Shown here: positions 1 to 10,887 of the stretch, one piece after another | How positions within the stretch are numbered: the stretch's first letter is position 1 | Layout of the letters: each line of letters starts with the position of its first letter | Assembly: GCA_023375675.1 (NCBI GenBank) | Contig: JALQBC010000034.1 | Location: 62,001 to 126,000 of the forward strand | DNA: 64,000 nucleotides | Direction: 5' to 3' | Source of the DNA: Cytospora piceicola | Lineage: Eukaryota > Ascomycota > Sordariomycetes > Diaporthales > Cytosporaceae | Notes under the pieces: generated by a model | What the model was told of the DNA's origin: nothing | Seen by the model: the letters and a program-made list of their open reading frames with translations, nothing else | The model's database searches: none | Position numbers and translations under genes: made by a program

Positions 1-2058
1 CCTAAGCTTTATCATGCTTCATCCTTTCCACGATGAGTTTGACAGAACCTCCATCTCGGCCACGATTCAGGAAGGAGACGAGTGGAGGGGCCACCGTTCC
101 TTCGTGCAATGTGCACAATCCATTTTCTTTGTCTCTGATTGGCGACCCAAGGACGTTTTCGTCCGGATTATACGGCGACATCACGTTTGGGGTGATGGTC
201 CAAGCTGGTGGAGAGCGATCACTGAGGAAGGGTCACCCTTGTGCGATCAACGAGATTTCACCTTGCAGGAACAAGAGATTGAGAGGATGATCATGAACGA
301 CGACACATACTGCTCTGATACGAGAGGAAAAAGTAAAGCAATCCATGAGCCATGCGGCGGCCTACCAGGCTACGACTCTAACCCGCAGAATCCGGGTGAG
401 ACGCAAGATATGGACTGGCCTGACTGGGACATCGATTCGTGGGAGCCCTCATCCTGCGAGTGTCCCTACAGGTGTTCTTTGTGCGGCCCTAGCAACGGGA
501 TTTCGTGCTACAAGCGTTTGCCATGATTGATATGCTTTCTCAAACGGCTGCGAGCGTGTCGTCTATTGTTGGGCCTGATGGCGAGTGTTCAACTGGTCAA
601 TCATGGGTGTTCAGTAAACCGGGCCCACTTCATTTACATTGGGACATTTGCAGAGCACCCCTTGAAAACGGCCCTCCAGTATATGGACATGATAGAAATA
701 CTCAGACTAATATCATGGACATAAATGATATGCAATTCCTGTATCCACCCCTATTTTTCAATTATTACCAAATATGCTTGCATTCACCCGGTCACTACTC
801 CAATTAGCCTCTTAGCTACCCTGATAGCAACTGCGCCTTGTGGTATACTGAAGCATTTGCTTTGTCGAATGCCACATGTATAACCTTGGGCAGAACATTC
901 AAGTCGTTAGACTTGCTTTCATTGATATTTTCACTGCACGCTAACACAACTCACCTCAACAAAATTCAGCTACATTCATAGTTGGCATGTACTTGTCGGC
1001 ATTTTGATATCTCGGTACCTGCTTGTTTCTATACCAGAGCGCGGGCCTTGGGAGGCCACTGTGGTATTGTACATACATTACTGGACTTGTTATTCTAGAT
1101 TCTGGACATTGCAGCTTTTGGAAACAACTCCTGGGGAATCCCTAGAAACTAATGTTCTTCAAGGCTCCTCTGCCTGCTATTTCCAGTCATAGGCCCATCT
1201 GAACGTTGTGTTACTTTCATGCTGTCTTCTCTTTTGAGTGGAGATTTGTAATATGGGTATCAATCACATATGTTAGGATGTCTGTCCCGGATATATGAGT
1301 TCATGGCCCTTGTGAACCAATATATGGAACTCTGGAGTCCGGGATGAACTATAGGTGGCATTTGCCCACTGAAAGTTCTCAAAACCATCCAATCTATAAC
1401 TAGAAATTGACCTCCGGACTAGGACATCTGGATTCTCAGTTCCGAGTAGGCTTGCGCAGCCTTTCCAGAGAGAATTACAGCTCCGGGTCATATTACTAGA
1501 GTCTTCAGATATATGTAAAATGAGCTGATAGCACTCAAGGCCATTGTGTCCTCCTAGTGAAAGGGCCAAGAGGAAGTATAATCTCAAACCCGAAGTGCGT
1601 ATGTCACTGCAAGAAACGTATGGCATATGCTTCTACAACGTGAAAAGCATGAATACACTGTAACATACCTCAATGTCCTGGTGTGAATCCTTGCAGGCTC
1701 TCAGAGGTACTCGCCCTGTCATTTCAATGTTCAGTCACCTCAACTGGATCCGGGCACACCGATATCTGCTGTGCTGAAACAGGACTGGTTAGTCTAGCCC
1801 AGCCCCGGGGAAGCTTCTGCCTTCACCTTCCCCAAACCGCGAACTTCTGCCCTCCTGATCCAACATCACCCGGGTAATAGAACAAAAACCCACAGTTCAT
1901 CTTCACTGGTCATTCGTTCCGTTCTCACGTCCGTTCACGTTTCCACAAGGCGAGAGACAATTTCATCACTACCAACCACCGAGTGCACGGCGGATTCAAG
2001 ACGACTTCTCCACTACAGAACCAAACTGGTGTAGCGACGCGCCTCCCCAAGCGATACA
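1..2058. other. left-edge stretch without a convincing gene
   Basis: Several open frames exist on both strands (for example 14-526 plus, 2-184 minus, 1273-1626 minus), but none shows a motif or compositional bias I recognise. The minus frame 2-184 stays open at the window edge and could be the first exon of a gene lying mostly outside. The last 150 bases before 2059 are C-rich and probably form the promoter and 5' leader of the next gene. Confidence 0.4.
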
Positions 2059-4936
2059 ATGTCATCCCAGACAACATCGCGATTTGTCCTCTTGGACAAC
2101 ATCGCCGACGGTACTGACTGCTTGTCCATCTCTGCCCTTCCCCGTTCCTATTCCAACAGTCTCACCACTTACGCCAGAGAGGCGGTATACTGACTATTGA
2201 CTCAAGGGCTGGAGCGGGAGCAGATCTTCAGATTACTCAACAACGTTGGCCACGGAAAGGTGGTGACCTTGAACTTACCCTGCGACCCAGGCACACGTAG
2301 ACCACTGGGACGCGGCTACGTCGAGTACTCCACTACAGGTATGTAACACAGCTACTTGTTTTGATTCGTATTCACTTGGGTCCCCTGCTAATCAGTCATG
2401 TTTACTTGTAGCCTCGGCTGCTGCTGCAGTACGCAACCTCAACGGTCGCGAGATCATGGGCCGCAAACTACGAGTCGAGCTTGAGAGCAAGGGGGACGTC
2501 AGAAACAATGTCTCTGCTCCCCTCTCTGATACCCGAGTCAACCTGCCCATTCGAGACACGCCTCATCCATCGAACCGCAGACGCCCACAAACATCGCAGC
2601 AAAGCATCGTGTCAAACGGCTCAAACCCTGCGGGCTCCTCGGCATCACTCACATCCTCCACAGTTCCTCGCAATGAGGTAGCTGGCACCCAAGCTTCTGA
2701 CACACAGGAAAACCCCTTCAAGTGCCCCTGTGGAAAACAATTTGCAAAATACACCAGCCTGCGCAGCCATCAAAGAAATACCAAGAGAGCAAGGCCCGAG
2801 GGGTGTCGTCAGACAGATGAGACAGATGAAGCTGTCGGTACACCCAAAAAGGAGGCAATTATCCAGGAAGAGTCGAAGACAAAGAAAGCCAAGTGTGGAT
2901 GTGGACGCACGTTCCCAACCCTTGGCCATCTCCGGCACCATCAGGCTGACAAGGCCAATTCGGGCAAGTGCCGTTCGCAGGATGCTATTGAACCCGAGAA
3001 GGCCGTCAAGTCTGGTAAGGTTTCCCAGCCTCAGTCCATGAGCATCATGTGCGGATGTGGACAGAAATTTGCGACGGTCGCCTCGATTCAGCAGCACCAG
3101 AAAATGAATCAAGAGTCTTGGACGTGCCATACGTGGGAACACATTGGACCAGGTCGGGCTGTACAGTCAAGAAAATCCGTTCGTGTTCCTGGCTGGCGTC
3201 CTGTTTTCAAGCCTATACGGTGTGCATGTGGACGAAGATTCGGAACGAGACGGGACATACAGTGTCATCAGAGCCAATGGTCGCCCTTCGACAATGTGAA
3301 GTGCCGCGAGGGTATCACTACCTTCATGGGACGGGCCTACGACCCGAACAAGGAAACAATTGCTCAAGCGGTGGCTAAGCTTGGTCCCATTGAGGTATGT
3401 ATTCGACAGACGAGAGTACCCATCAATGTGTTGCTAATGTCTTCACAGAATCTCGATGCCCCTCCTGAACAGTCTCGGGTCCATTGGATGCGCCGAGACA
3501 CCGGAAAGCATCTCCATACAATCTTGGGCTCCAGTATCCAGCCTGCTGATATACAGGTGTCATCCAAGAATGGCTATCTGGTTCTGGGAAGCTACAACTG
3601 GTCATCCGTTGGACATGGCGGCGGCGTGTACTTCGTCCCAGGTAAGTCGATACCAAATCCCAAGAAACTTCTCCATAATTCTAACAATCGTCACTTTGCA
3701 ATAGGCGCGGCCCCTGTGTGGCAAGAGCTCCCAGTGCCCATGCAACTGCCCCCCGACATCGACCTCCCCCCCATGAACCCGGAGACTGCGCAAGACCTGC
3801 CAGAATACCCGTACCAAGCATCCCTCGAAGCGGTCAAGGCCATGAGCCCGGATTGGAGAATCAACGACGTCGACATATTGGCTGACTGGAGGGTGCTGCA
3901 AGCCCTCTTGACCCTCACCACAGGGAAGCAAAGCAAAGGCTTCCGAATGAAGCTCTATCTAGTCAAGAACACCCTCGTCATTGAGATGCGCAATGAGCGT
4001 GCTGAGGCCTGGCGCAATGGAAATCAGGCCCATGCTCCTCACCCCATCGCACATCGGATGTACGGTCGAAGTCTGGAGCCCGTATTCACCAGGTGGGGTA
4101 CTGGACTGGAGCAAAGCGAGGCTCACTTCAGGACCATCCAGTACAATCTGGGACCTCTGAATTGTGTTGTGCGGTTCCAGGCCGATGCTTGCTACACTGA
4201 TCCAAAGGAGACGGAGTCTACTGGATCTGGAGGTAAATATCCAAGCACGGCTCTGGAGACGATAGTTGAAGAGGCGGTCACAACCACGCAGCCCGCGGCC
4301 AAGGATCAGACTGAGGGCCGAGCTCTTGCAGCGGAGGAGAGGGAGGCTCGCGCCGCTAACTCTGAGAGTATTGTCCCTGACAACACCTCGAAGTCGGGTC
4401 GCACCGCACCTACTCAGACTACCCTTACCAACACCGGCCCGAACATCATCATGCGAGGCAGCGGCACTCCTCAAGAGTACATGTGTGAAATCAAGACAAA
4501 GACTCAGGACACGATGGACACGGCTACGATATTGACATCCGGGTGGATGCCCCAGCTTTGGTTTACCCGCATCTCCAACCTCATTGTGGGCGAGCACACC
4601 GACGGCCTGGTGCGGGGCATCCAGCACCACAGACTGAGTGCCGGGGCCGTGTGGGAGCAGTGGGAGGAGCAGGAGAAGCACCAGCTGGCACTGAGAAAGC
4701 TCGTGACTTTGCTCTCTGAACTGAAGACTCTGGCTGCAGAGTATGATGCTTTCACCCGTGGACATGGAGCCATGTTCGCGGTCTACGAGTGTAAGGCTGG
4801 TGGTCCCAGACTTCAGATGTACGAGTCCAAGGAAGACCGCGAGATCCCCCTGCCTGAGGATCTGGTCAAGAGTCTTTGGAGAGTGGACGAGTGGGCGAGT
4901 GGGGTGTACAGAAAGGGACGGGTTGTACCGATATGA
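2059..4936 (+). CDS. RRM plus four CxC zinc fingers fused to a fungal-specific C-terminal domain
   Basis: Five exons: 2059-2110, 2207-2338, 2412-3394, 3449-3641, 3705-4936, giving 863 aa. Introns 3 and 4 are multiples of three without stops, so an unspliced reading also stays open. Residues about 7-88 form an RNA-recognition motif, with an RNP2-like FVLLDN and an RNP1-like GRGYVEYS. Four degenerate fingers of the form C-x-C-x12-H-x9-11-C start near residues 166, 223, 275 and 332, so three spacings are 52-57 residues. The rest, from SYNW onward, resembles a Pezizomycotina family often mislabelled 'geranylgeranyl pyrophosphate synthetase'. It has no DDxxD prenyltransferase motif, so I do not infer isoprenoid chemistry. 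RNA or nucleic-acid binding is the supported role. The start is the first ATG of the RRM exon. Exons 1 and 2 were found by frame continuity, and they complete the RRM, which supports the model. Confidence 0.8.
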
Positions 4937-5926
4937 TGAGGTCTGCTGCATACAGCACGTGGCGGACAGTGCGACATTGGCAGCCCTGATTGCGGACTAC
5001 AGCTAACTCCAGGGCAATGATGGGGAGTTTATCGCACTCTGTGGTACTGAGCTGGTTCATTGAATGAGCGGTTCCGTTGCCGATGATGATATCACTCGAT
5101 CAGCCCTAGAACGAGAATAGTTCTAGGAGAGACGAAGGGAAGGCTTGGGGCAGCTGGTAACATCATATGCACATGATCCACGGAGTCGCAAATTGCAAGG
5201 CTACCCTAGAGTAGACACCCAATAATTGATGAATAGCAGGACTTCCCTGCCCATATTCATAGTAGTAGAAACGCAAAGAGTGAGGTCATTTAGCTTTTCG
5301 CTCGCTTAAAGATCAGATACGTGATATGCAGTAGATTGGGGATAGTGGCGCTGAAGACTAAGCTGGCTCCTAAGGGATGGACAAGACCTGCATTGATTGA
5401 TGTCATTTTGGTGGCTTTTCAGCTCCCCGGTGTCTCCTTTTGTCAGTAAGGTCAGGGAGATGAAGGCCTATCAATCGGTTCCATTCCCACATTCTACCCT
5501 GTGACTTTTTTGGAAACCGACTTACAAGTGATGATCATAGAATACGGTCTGAAGCGCCACTCGACAAGCCGCAACCCGAGCACAGCACCAGTTGACTGCC
5601 ACGAAGCTATTAGAAAGACCCATTACCCAGATGTCCACGGTGTTCCGACATGCAATTCATCAACACAACAGAGGCGGTTTAAGAAGGACACAGAGCCTGA
5701 CTTACTAAACATATGGACGCTGCCTAAAGGCACGAGATCACTGACAACAGATGAGTGATAGGACTCTATTCTAGTTTTGGAACACAGGGTGCAACCGTGT
5801 AATTACATAGGTGAGATCCGGACTGCCAGCCAGCTGACCGCCATGCTATCACACCAGATAGTGGACTACTTAGTATTAACGTACCTGGGTAACCTACAAG
5901 TGTAGGTACCCTATAATGTTTTTGAA
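4937..5926. other. intergenic, convergent 3' regions
   Basis: This lies between the 3' ends of two convergent genes. A plus-strand frame at 5501-5758 has no recognisable motif. A one-mismatch version of the 12-bp palindrome TACCCTAGGGTA sits at 5202-5213. Nothing else stands out. Confidence 0.5.
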
Positions 5927-7236
5927 TCAGTTCAATACAGGCAATCCCCAAACGTTCATAGCTGCCCCGAAAATCGCATCGTTCACTCCGGACACTGTCG
6001 CCCACTGTTGTGAACCATTAGGACCCCCGAAGTTGACCACCACATCAGTCACCGCTTTAATACACGCTGCCAGAGTAGCAGACGTCCCTTTTCCTGTGCC
6101 AAACTGTATGGTGATTTTTCTACCATTGGCGTCGAGGGCCGTTGTCAAAACCAAAGCTTTGGTTTTCCAATTCCAAACAACCAAGCAGTGATAGTTCACT
6201 ACCTTGCCACCTTTGGCCTTCGAATCGACGGAGCTATCCACGGATATTGTGCTTAGTTACCGAGCGGGCCCGCATGGCTCGTGGAAATAGGACCAAGCTT
6301 ACCGAAAAAAGGTTGCTGTGCTTGGCGCAGGAATCAACTCAGTTAGACAGTTGAACATGGCCTGATCCTTGGTGATTGGTGATTTGGACGTTTGCTAGTG
6401 AATCATTAGAAGATTTGTTCGGGGTAATACAGGCTTAGGCCTGTAAGATGCCACTTGTAGCTTCAGGGATGTTCTACCCATGGGCATCCGTAGGCAGGTA
6501 GGCAGATAGGTAAGTGGTTAGTTGGGTAGTCGGGTCTATTTTCACCCATGGGTAGTTTCCGGAAATATATGGCAGCATTTGCAGAAGAGAAAAAAGAGTG
6601 TACACTGGGCAGGGCTCCAAGTGTCGGCAATTGAGCCCAGGGGCATAAGTAGTAGCAGAAAAATGGGGGAAAACAAAAGACAGGACTTACTATTTTTACG
6701 CCCGGCTGTTCTGCTTGTCTGACGAACTTGCTCTCTCCTTTGATCCATTTCCAGCTCGCCTCACTAGCTTCGATACGGGTCCATTCATCTTCTGGCAATC
6801 TGAAAGCACCTTGCAGAGAGCTCGAGTCAATAAGAACTCCTGTCTTTTCACAGCGAGCAATGCGGTGGCGGCCCAGGTCATAGATCTTAAAGGCGTAGGT
6901 CTGGGGGTATTTTGCCTCCAGTTCGGTAACAATCTTCACGGTAAAGGAAGTACACCGTCCTGTTCGACCCTGCCAGGTTGTCTTCATAGTAGGATCACTA
7001 GTGATAGTACTTGGCGATTTTCTCCAATCGTTATATGGGAGGGCATCTAGCTGGAGTTGCTTATTGGCCGAGTTCTTAACAAACCCCTTCGCTAAGATAT
7101 CATTCCAACTGAGGCCGGCTTTCTTCACGAGGTAGTCCAGCATGGCGAAGCCTGTATACGGGCCAGCGTCAAAAGCCTTCCTCCACTCGGCATCCGCCAG
7201 AGCAACAAGCTTCTGATCGGTTGAGGGCTTCGACAT
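5927..7236 (-). CDS. hypothetical protein with possible Cys-His-Asp catalytic triad
   Basis: Three exons read right to left: 7236-6691, 6394-6303, 6233-5927, 314 aa. The middle exon has a good branch and acceptor (CTAATGATTCACTAG), and the last intron has GGTAACTAAG as branch point. The exon phases (0, then 2) join exactly, which supports the model. Intron 1, at about 296 bp, is long for a fungus and might hide a further exon. In the first exon Cys95 (GRCTSF), His124 (GRHRIA) and Asp137 (VLIDSS) occur in the order and approximate spacing seen in transglutaminase-like or papain-fold enzymes. The last exon ends with a beta-rich stretch (YHCLVVWNW). There is no signal peptide. I do not recognise a named family, so an enzymatic role is inferred from triad geometry only. 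Confidence 0.65.
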
Positions 7237-8130
7237 TGTGATTTGTAGATAGATCGATTTGAAATGTTATTCGAATTCTGTTGCTGGTGCTGGTGATGAT
7301 CAATTAATGGTGATGGTGGTGGTGATGAAGATGATGATAACAATACCTTCACGCCTCGAACAGCCATGCCGAACAACATCGTATATACATATACATAGTC
7401 AACATTGGATTCCAGTAGGGTCGGACTGGGAACGACGGTGACTATTCTTGGATGTCAACTGGTGAGGCTGGAGGATTGGCATGGTTGGGTATGGGTTGAC
7501 CGTAGGTTGGCCTTGGATTGACCGTGGCTTGTGGATGGGTCGGTTGTTCGTGATCTGAACTGTGTTTACCAGTGGGCTACGGACCTCGGTGTGTTTGAAG
7601 AGCACGGCCTGGTTGCAAATGTACCATTACAAGACAGCATTTGAAGGAAAATCTCACGCGAGAAACAAGAGGCGCAGGGGGCACTTCAGCGTATGCTAAA
7701 GCAGAAGCTACGACGTTATTTGTGGAAGACACTGTCTCTAGCAAGCAACAAGGACAAGTGGGTTACACTGCCTGCACTGATCTATTTTGGGCCAGCTTCA
7801 ACGGGGACGGAAAGGTGGTCCTCAAGCGGAGCTCTGTGCCGCTGTGCCCGGGCCAACGTGTTGGTGTTTCCAGGCAGGCCACGACCAACTGCGCCGCCGG
7901 GCGTCTCGGATGCTTGATACCAATCACACTTGTGTATCCACCCATCACTTTCTTTCAGTGTTCAAGGCTGGCCTGTCATTTGATATAAATGCAATTAATG
8001 TATGCTCAATTCCGAATCTGTATTTTGAAACACTACGTCTCTTTCGCTCATCTATCCAAGCATCGACTCCTCACTCAAGACGTCCAAATTATCCCAACTT
8101 AACTTCAGCCCAACATCAAAGCACTTCAAA
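7237..8130. other. divergent promoter region
   Basis: The 5' flanks of the minus gene starting at 7236 and the plus gene starting at 8131 share this stretch. A GATGGTGGTGGTGATGAAG-like purine/GAT-rich patch is found at about 7310-7340. Plus-strand frames at 7641-7988 and 7693-7917 show no motif and are not called. Confidence 0.4.
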
Positions 8131-8598
8131 ATGAGCATCAACGTACAGGAAATGTTTAAGAAGGCAATGGAGAAGACCTTGGCCGATAAGGCTGCCAACA
8201 AACGTATGGAGCCCTGTCGTGGATACAGGGCTTAAACGAGCCTTGCGCTCGCTCGCAACCTTCATCGCTGACCCCTCTTTCTTGTAGCACCGAAATATGG
8301 CCCAGCTATGGCTGTAACAGCCGACGTGGCGTACAGAGCTTTGCGTCGCATCGAAGCGCCAGAACCTATGGCTGCAGCGCCGGCTGCCCAACCCACGGTT
8401 CGAGCAAACATCCCACTTTCCAAGCATAGTGCTGTTGCTAACACGGGGAAGGTTGCTGCACAGCGTGCTCCTGCTGCTAGTACAGGGACAGTTGGCCCAA
8501 AGCGTGCTCCTGCTGCTACCACGGGGACGGTTCCCCCAAAGACTGGCAGCACGGGAAAGCTTGTCAAAAACGTTGCTGGTACGAGTACGGCCAAGTAG
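8131..8598 (+). CDS. small repeat-containing hypothetical protein
   Basis: Two exons, 8131-8203 and 8288-8598, encode 127 aa. The intron begins GTATGG, ends CTTGTAG and restores frame exactly. The N-terminus (residues 1-24) is a short amphipathic, Lys/Glu-rich segment with the core EMFKKAMEK. The C-terminal half is low complexity and built from about three 13-residue repeats of the type TGTVxPKRAPAAT. The protein is basic and Ala/Thr/Pro-rich, with no signal peptide or membrane segment. A convergent small gene (9319-8876) has a related amphipathic core. Function unknown. Confidence 0.6.
8441..8557 (+). repeat. coding tandem repeat, period about 39 bp
   Basis: Three imperfect copies of a 39-bp unit, each containing a variant of GCGTGCTCCTGCTGCTA or its decayed form. 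They encode the 13-residue repeats at the C-terminus of the small protein at 8131-8598. Confidence 0.75.
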
Positions 8599-8850
8599 GT
8601 TTGATGAATCAGGGGGGTGGGGGCGGTATATGATAAGGCGAGATATGACTTCTCGGGCAGGATTCAGGGGGATCAGTGAACGAATGAACAGTGGTAGCGA
8701 GTAGTACGCAGGCAATTCAGACGGGTCTGATTAGGTGATAGGAGAAATACAAACAGAGAATGGGTGAAAGCCTATAAAGGGCCGCGACATCTAAAATAAG
8801 CACAGAGAAATCTGGCAAGTACCCTCTAGATGTCTTGGTTTCCCCATGGC

Positions 8851-8862
8851 TACCCTAGGGTA
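8851..8862. repeat. 12-bp palindrome TACCCTAGGGTA
   Basis: A perfect palindrome just downstream of the minus-strand gene ending at 8876. The identical word recurs at 10566 and 19013. Confidence 0.7.
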
Positions 8863-8875
8863 TATACATATGTGA

Positions 8876-9319
8876 TCAGGGCGTCTTCTTGCTCGCATCT
8901 GCCGTCTGGGTTGCTTCGCCTTCAGCAGTTCCCACCTCCTCCTCATCTTCCCCGTAGGTTATCTTCTCCAGATACGCCATAGCTGTAACGGGGTCAACCG
9001 ATGCGGGAGGGTGATCCTCTGGTATGGATGGAGTCACCGGTCAGCGCATGTTCTATATCGCTTTTTCTCTCTCCTCTGGAACTGTTCTGTCCCAGTTACA
9101 CTCACTAATCCAGGGAAGCTCTTTCTCGACTTCTTCTTTGGTCATATTAGAGGAGCGCTCAAATGCTTCCTTGAACATCTTAGCCACATCAATCTTAGCC
9201 ACATCAATCTCCTCTGGGACCGGGGCCTCTTGTCCAGGCTGGTCCGGCTTTATGGGAGCAGCCTGGGACTCGTTCGAAGGCACGACCTTTTCTTCGTGAG
9301 AAGGAGTAGTTTCAGACAT
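8876..9319 (-). CDS. small acidic hypothetical protein
   Basis: Two exons on the minus strand, 9319-9106 and 9018-8876, 118 aa. The donor is GTGAGT and the acceptor CATACCAG, and the phase-1 join is exact. The protein is strongly acidic and Pro/Glu-rich, starting MSETTPSHEE. It has a short duplication (IDVAK-IDVAK) before an amphipathic segment with core KMFKEAFER, then an acidic tail with GEDEEE. No signal peptide or membrane span. A longer open frame reaches 9505, but the inner ATG gives a more natural N-terminus. It is convergent with the small gene at 8131-8598, whose EMFKKAMEK core is similar. Function unknown. Confidence 0.6.
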
Positions 9320-10887
9320 TGCGCTGGGCTGATGACTTGCTGGCGGATGGTCGTTGCAAATGTAACGAATTTCTGGGAGTGTGCGAGTAAGAAAGGGGAG
9401 CGTATTAGGGTGAGAAGTCAGATAAATCGATCTGGATGACCTCGAAGCTTGCAGCCAAGATCTTCTTCGAATGTGACTTAATGAGAAGTGATTAAGTTGC
9501 ATCAAAGGGCGCTGCTGATGAGGTTGAAGGATGAGGGATGAATGCGGTCGTGGAGCATGGCCTTAAATAAAGCAATGCAGTGGGTGCCTGTACGCTTAGA
9601 TAAGCAAGCCATGTGGCACAGTGTGCTCTGTTAAATTTCAGCGGCGGGATTTCCTGGGGCCACAGTTACAGTCGACCATCTTTTTCGACCCGACCTTGAC
9701 ACAAGAAGCCAACCAACTCGTCAAGAATAAGATCCACAGGCCTACAAAAGCGTACGGCGCTGCCTTGCTGCCTTCTAGGCAAGAGAACCCCCCAGGCGAT
9801 TCATTGCGCACAGACAAAGAGGGAGCCTGTATGCGTATACGTCGTCGGTAACTAATCTTTCGTTCTTGAATTGCGAGAAATGCACCGCTACAGTATACGG
9901 GTACAAGAGCTCGCTGCCTTCATGACCACCTGTGTATTTAACCCAACCATCAATTCTGGGGGCCAACGTCGCATCCTCATTAGCTGCTACGACCAATCAT
10001 GCCGTCCATGGCTCTATCTCAGATCAGATTGGCAGCCATATAATGCTATCATTGGTACTTACCCAGGGAATTACGTGGACATGGGCCGGGACCATAATCA
10101 AAAGTCTATAAGCTGGTGGCATGTACTGGAAGGAATTGTTTACTTGTTACGGTGAAATCAAGGTTAAAAATAAAAATCAAACCTACTTTCCCATAGAAAC
10201 GCATTGGATCAAACGACCACCATGGTAGCGGTTGACCTTCGGACTGGTCTTGATACTCTGTTGTATTTGTGAAGGGCGAAATGAGAAATTTCCATGAATA
10301 GGAGGATATGGGCCGAGGCGGTTAAGGAATTCGCGAATATATGCGGCGAGCCGCTTCGATGAGATGAAACGAAGACTTCGACTATGTGCAACAGACAAAC
10401 CATTAGACTCACCAGAGGACTGGATCAGTGGGCGAACAAAAACATCTGAACCTGGCCGAAACAAGAGAGCGAGAGGAGTCATCAGTGGAGGGAGTTCCCT
10501 CAAGCCTATATGAGATTCGGATCAGAGTTATGAGGTTGATTCGATGAATCAGATAAAGTGACTGCTACCCTAGGGTAGAGTAATGAATACGCAAGAGCAG
10601 AAGTAAGTAATTATCTGGAAGCAGTGTGTTTGTTCCTTCCGACTCAGATGCCGCACTGTGTACCATAGAAATTCAGTGTCGTCTACTGCGATGGCCACGT
10701 CGTAGACTAGGCGCAGTATAATAGCCCCAGGTTTGTCATTATCATGAAGAAGAGATCAAACAAATGAAATACGTATGCGACGAAGCTTTCAATTTCATGC
10801 ATCTTGACTCTGTTCATGCAACCCCTCACTTCCACTCCTTCCCTCTCCTTTTGGCCCAGTTATCATATACCACTTAGGGGTGCTTAC
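9320..10887. other. intergenic, no recognised gene
   Basis: Minus frame 10183-10503 and plus frames at 9621-9851 and 9871-10155 are open but lack recognisable motifs. The palindrome TACCCTAGGGTA occurs at 10566-10577. The final 150 bases are 3' flank of the AAA-type pseudogene. Confidence 0.45.
10566..10577. repeat. 12-bp palindrome TACCCTAGGGTA
   Basis: Second perfect copy of the word seen at 8851 and 19013. It lies in a spacer, not in a gene. Confidence 0.7.

Noticed and set aside
3959..4951. 330-codon minus-strand frame
   Set aside because: It is antisense to the conserved last exon of the RRM/zinc-finger gene and shows no motif.
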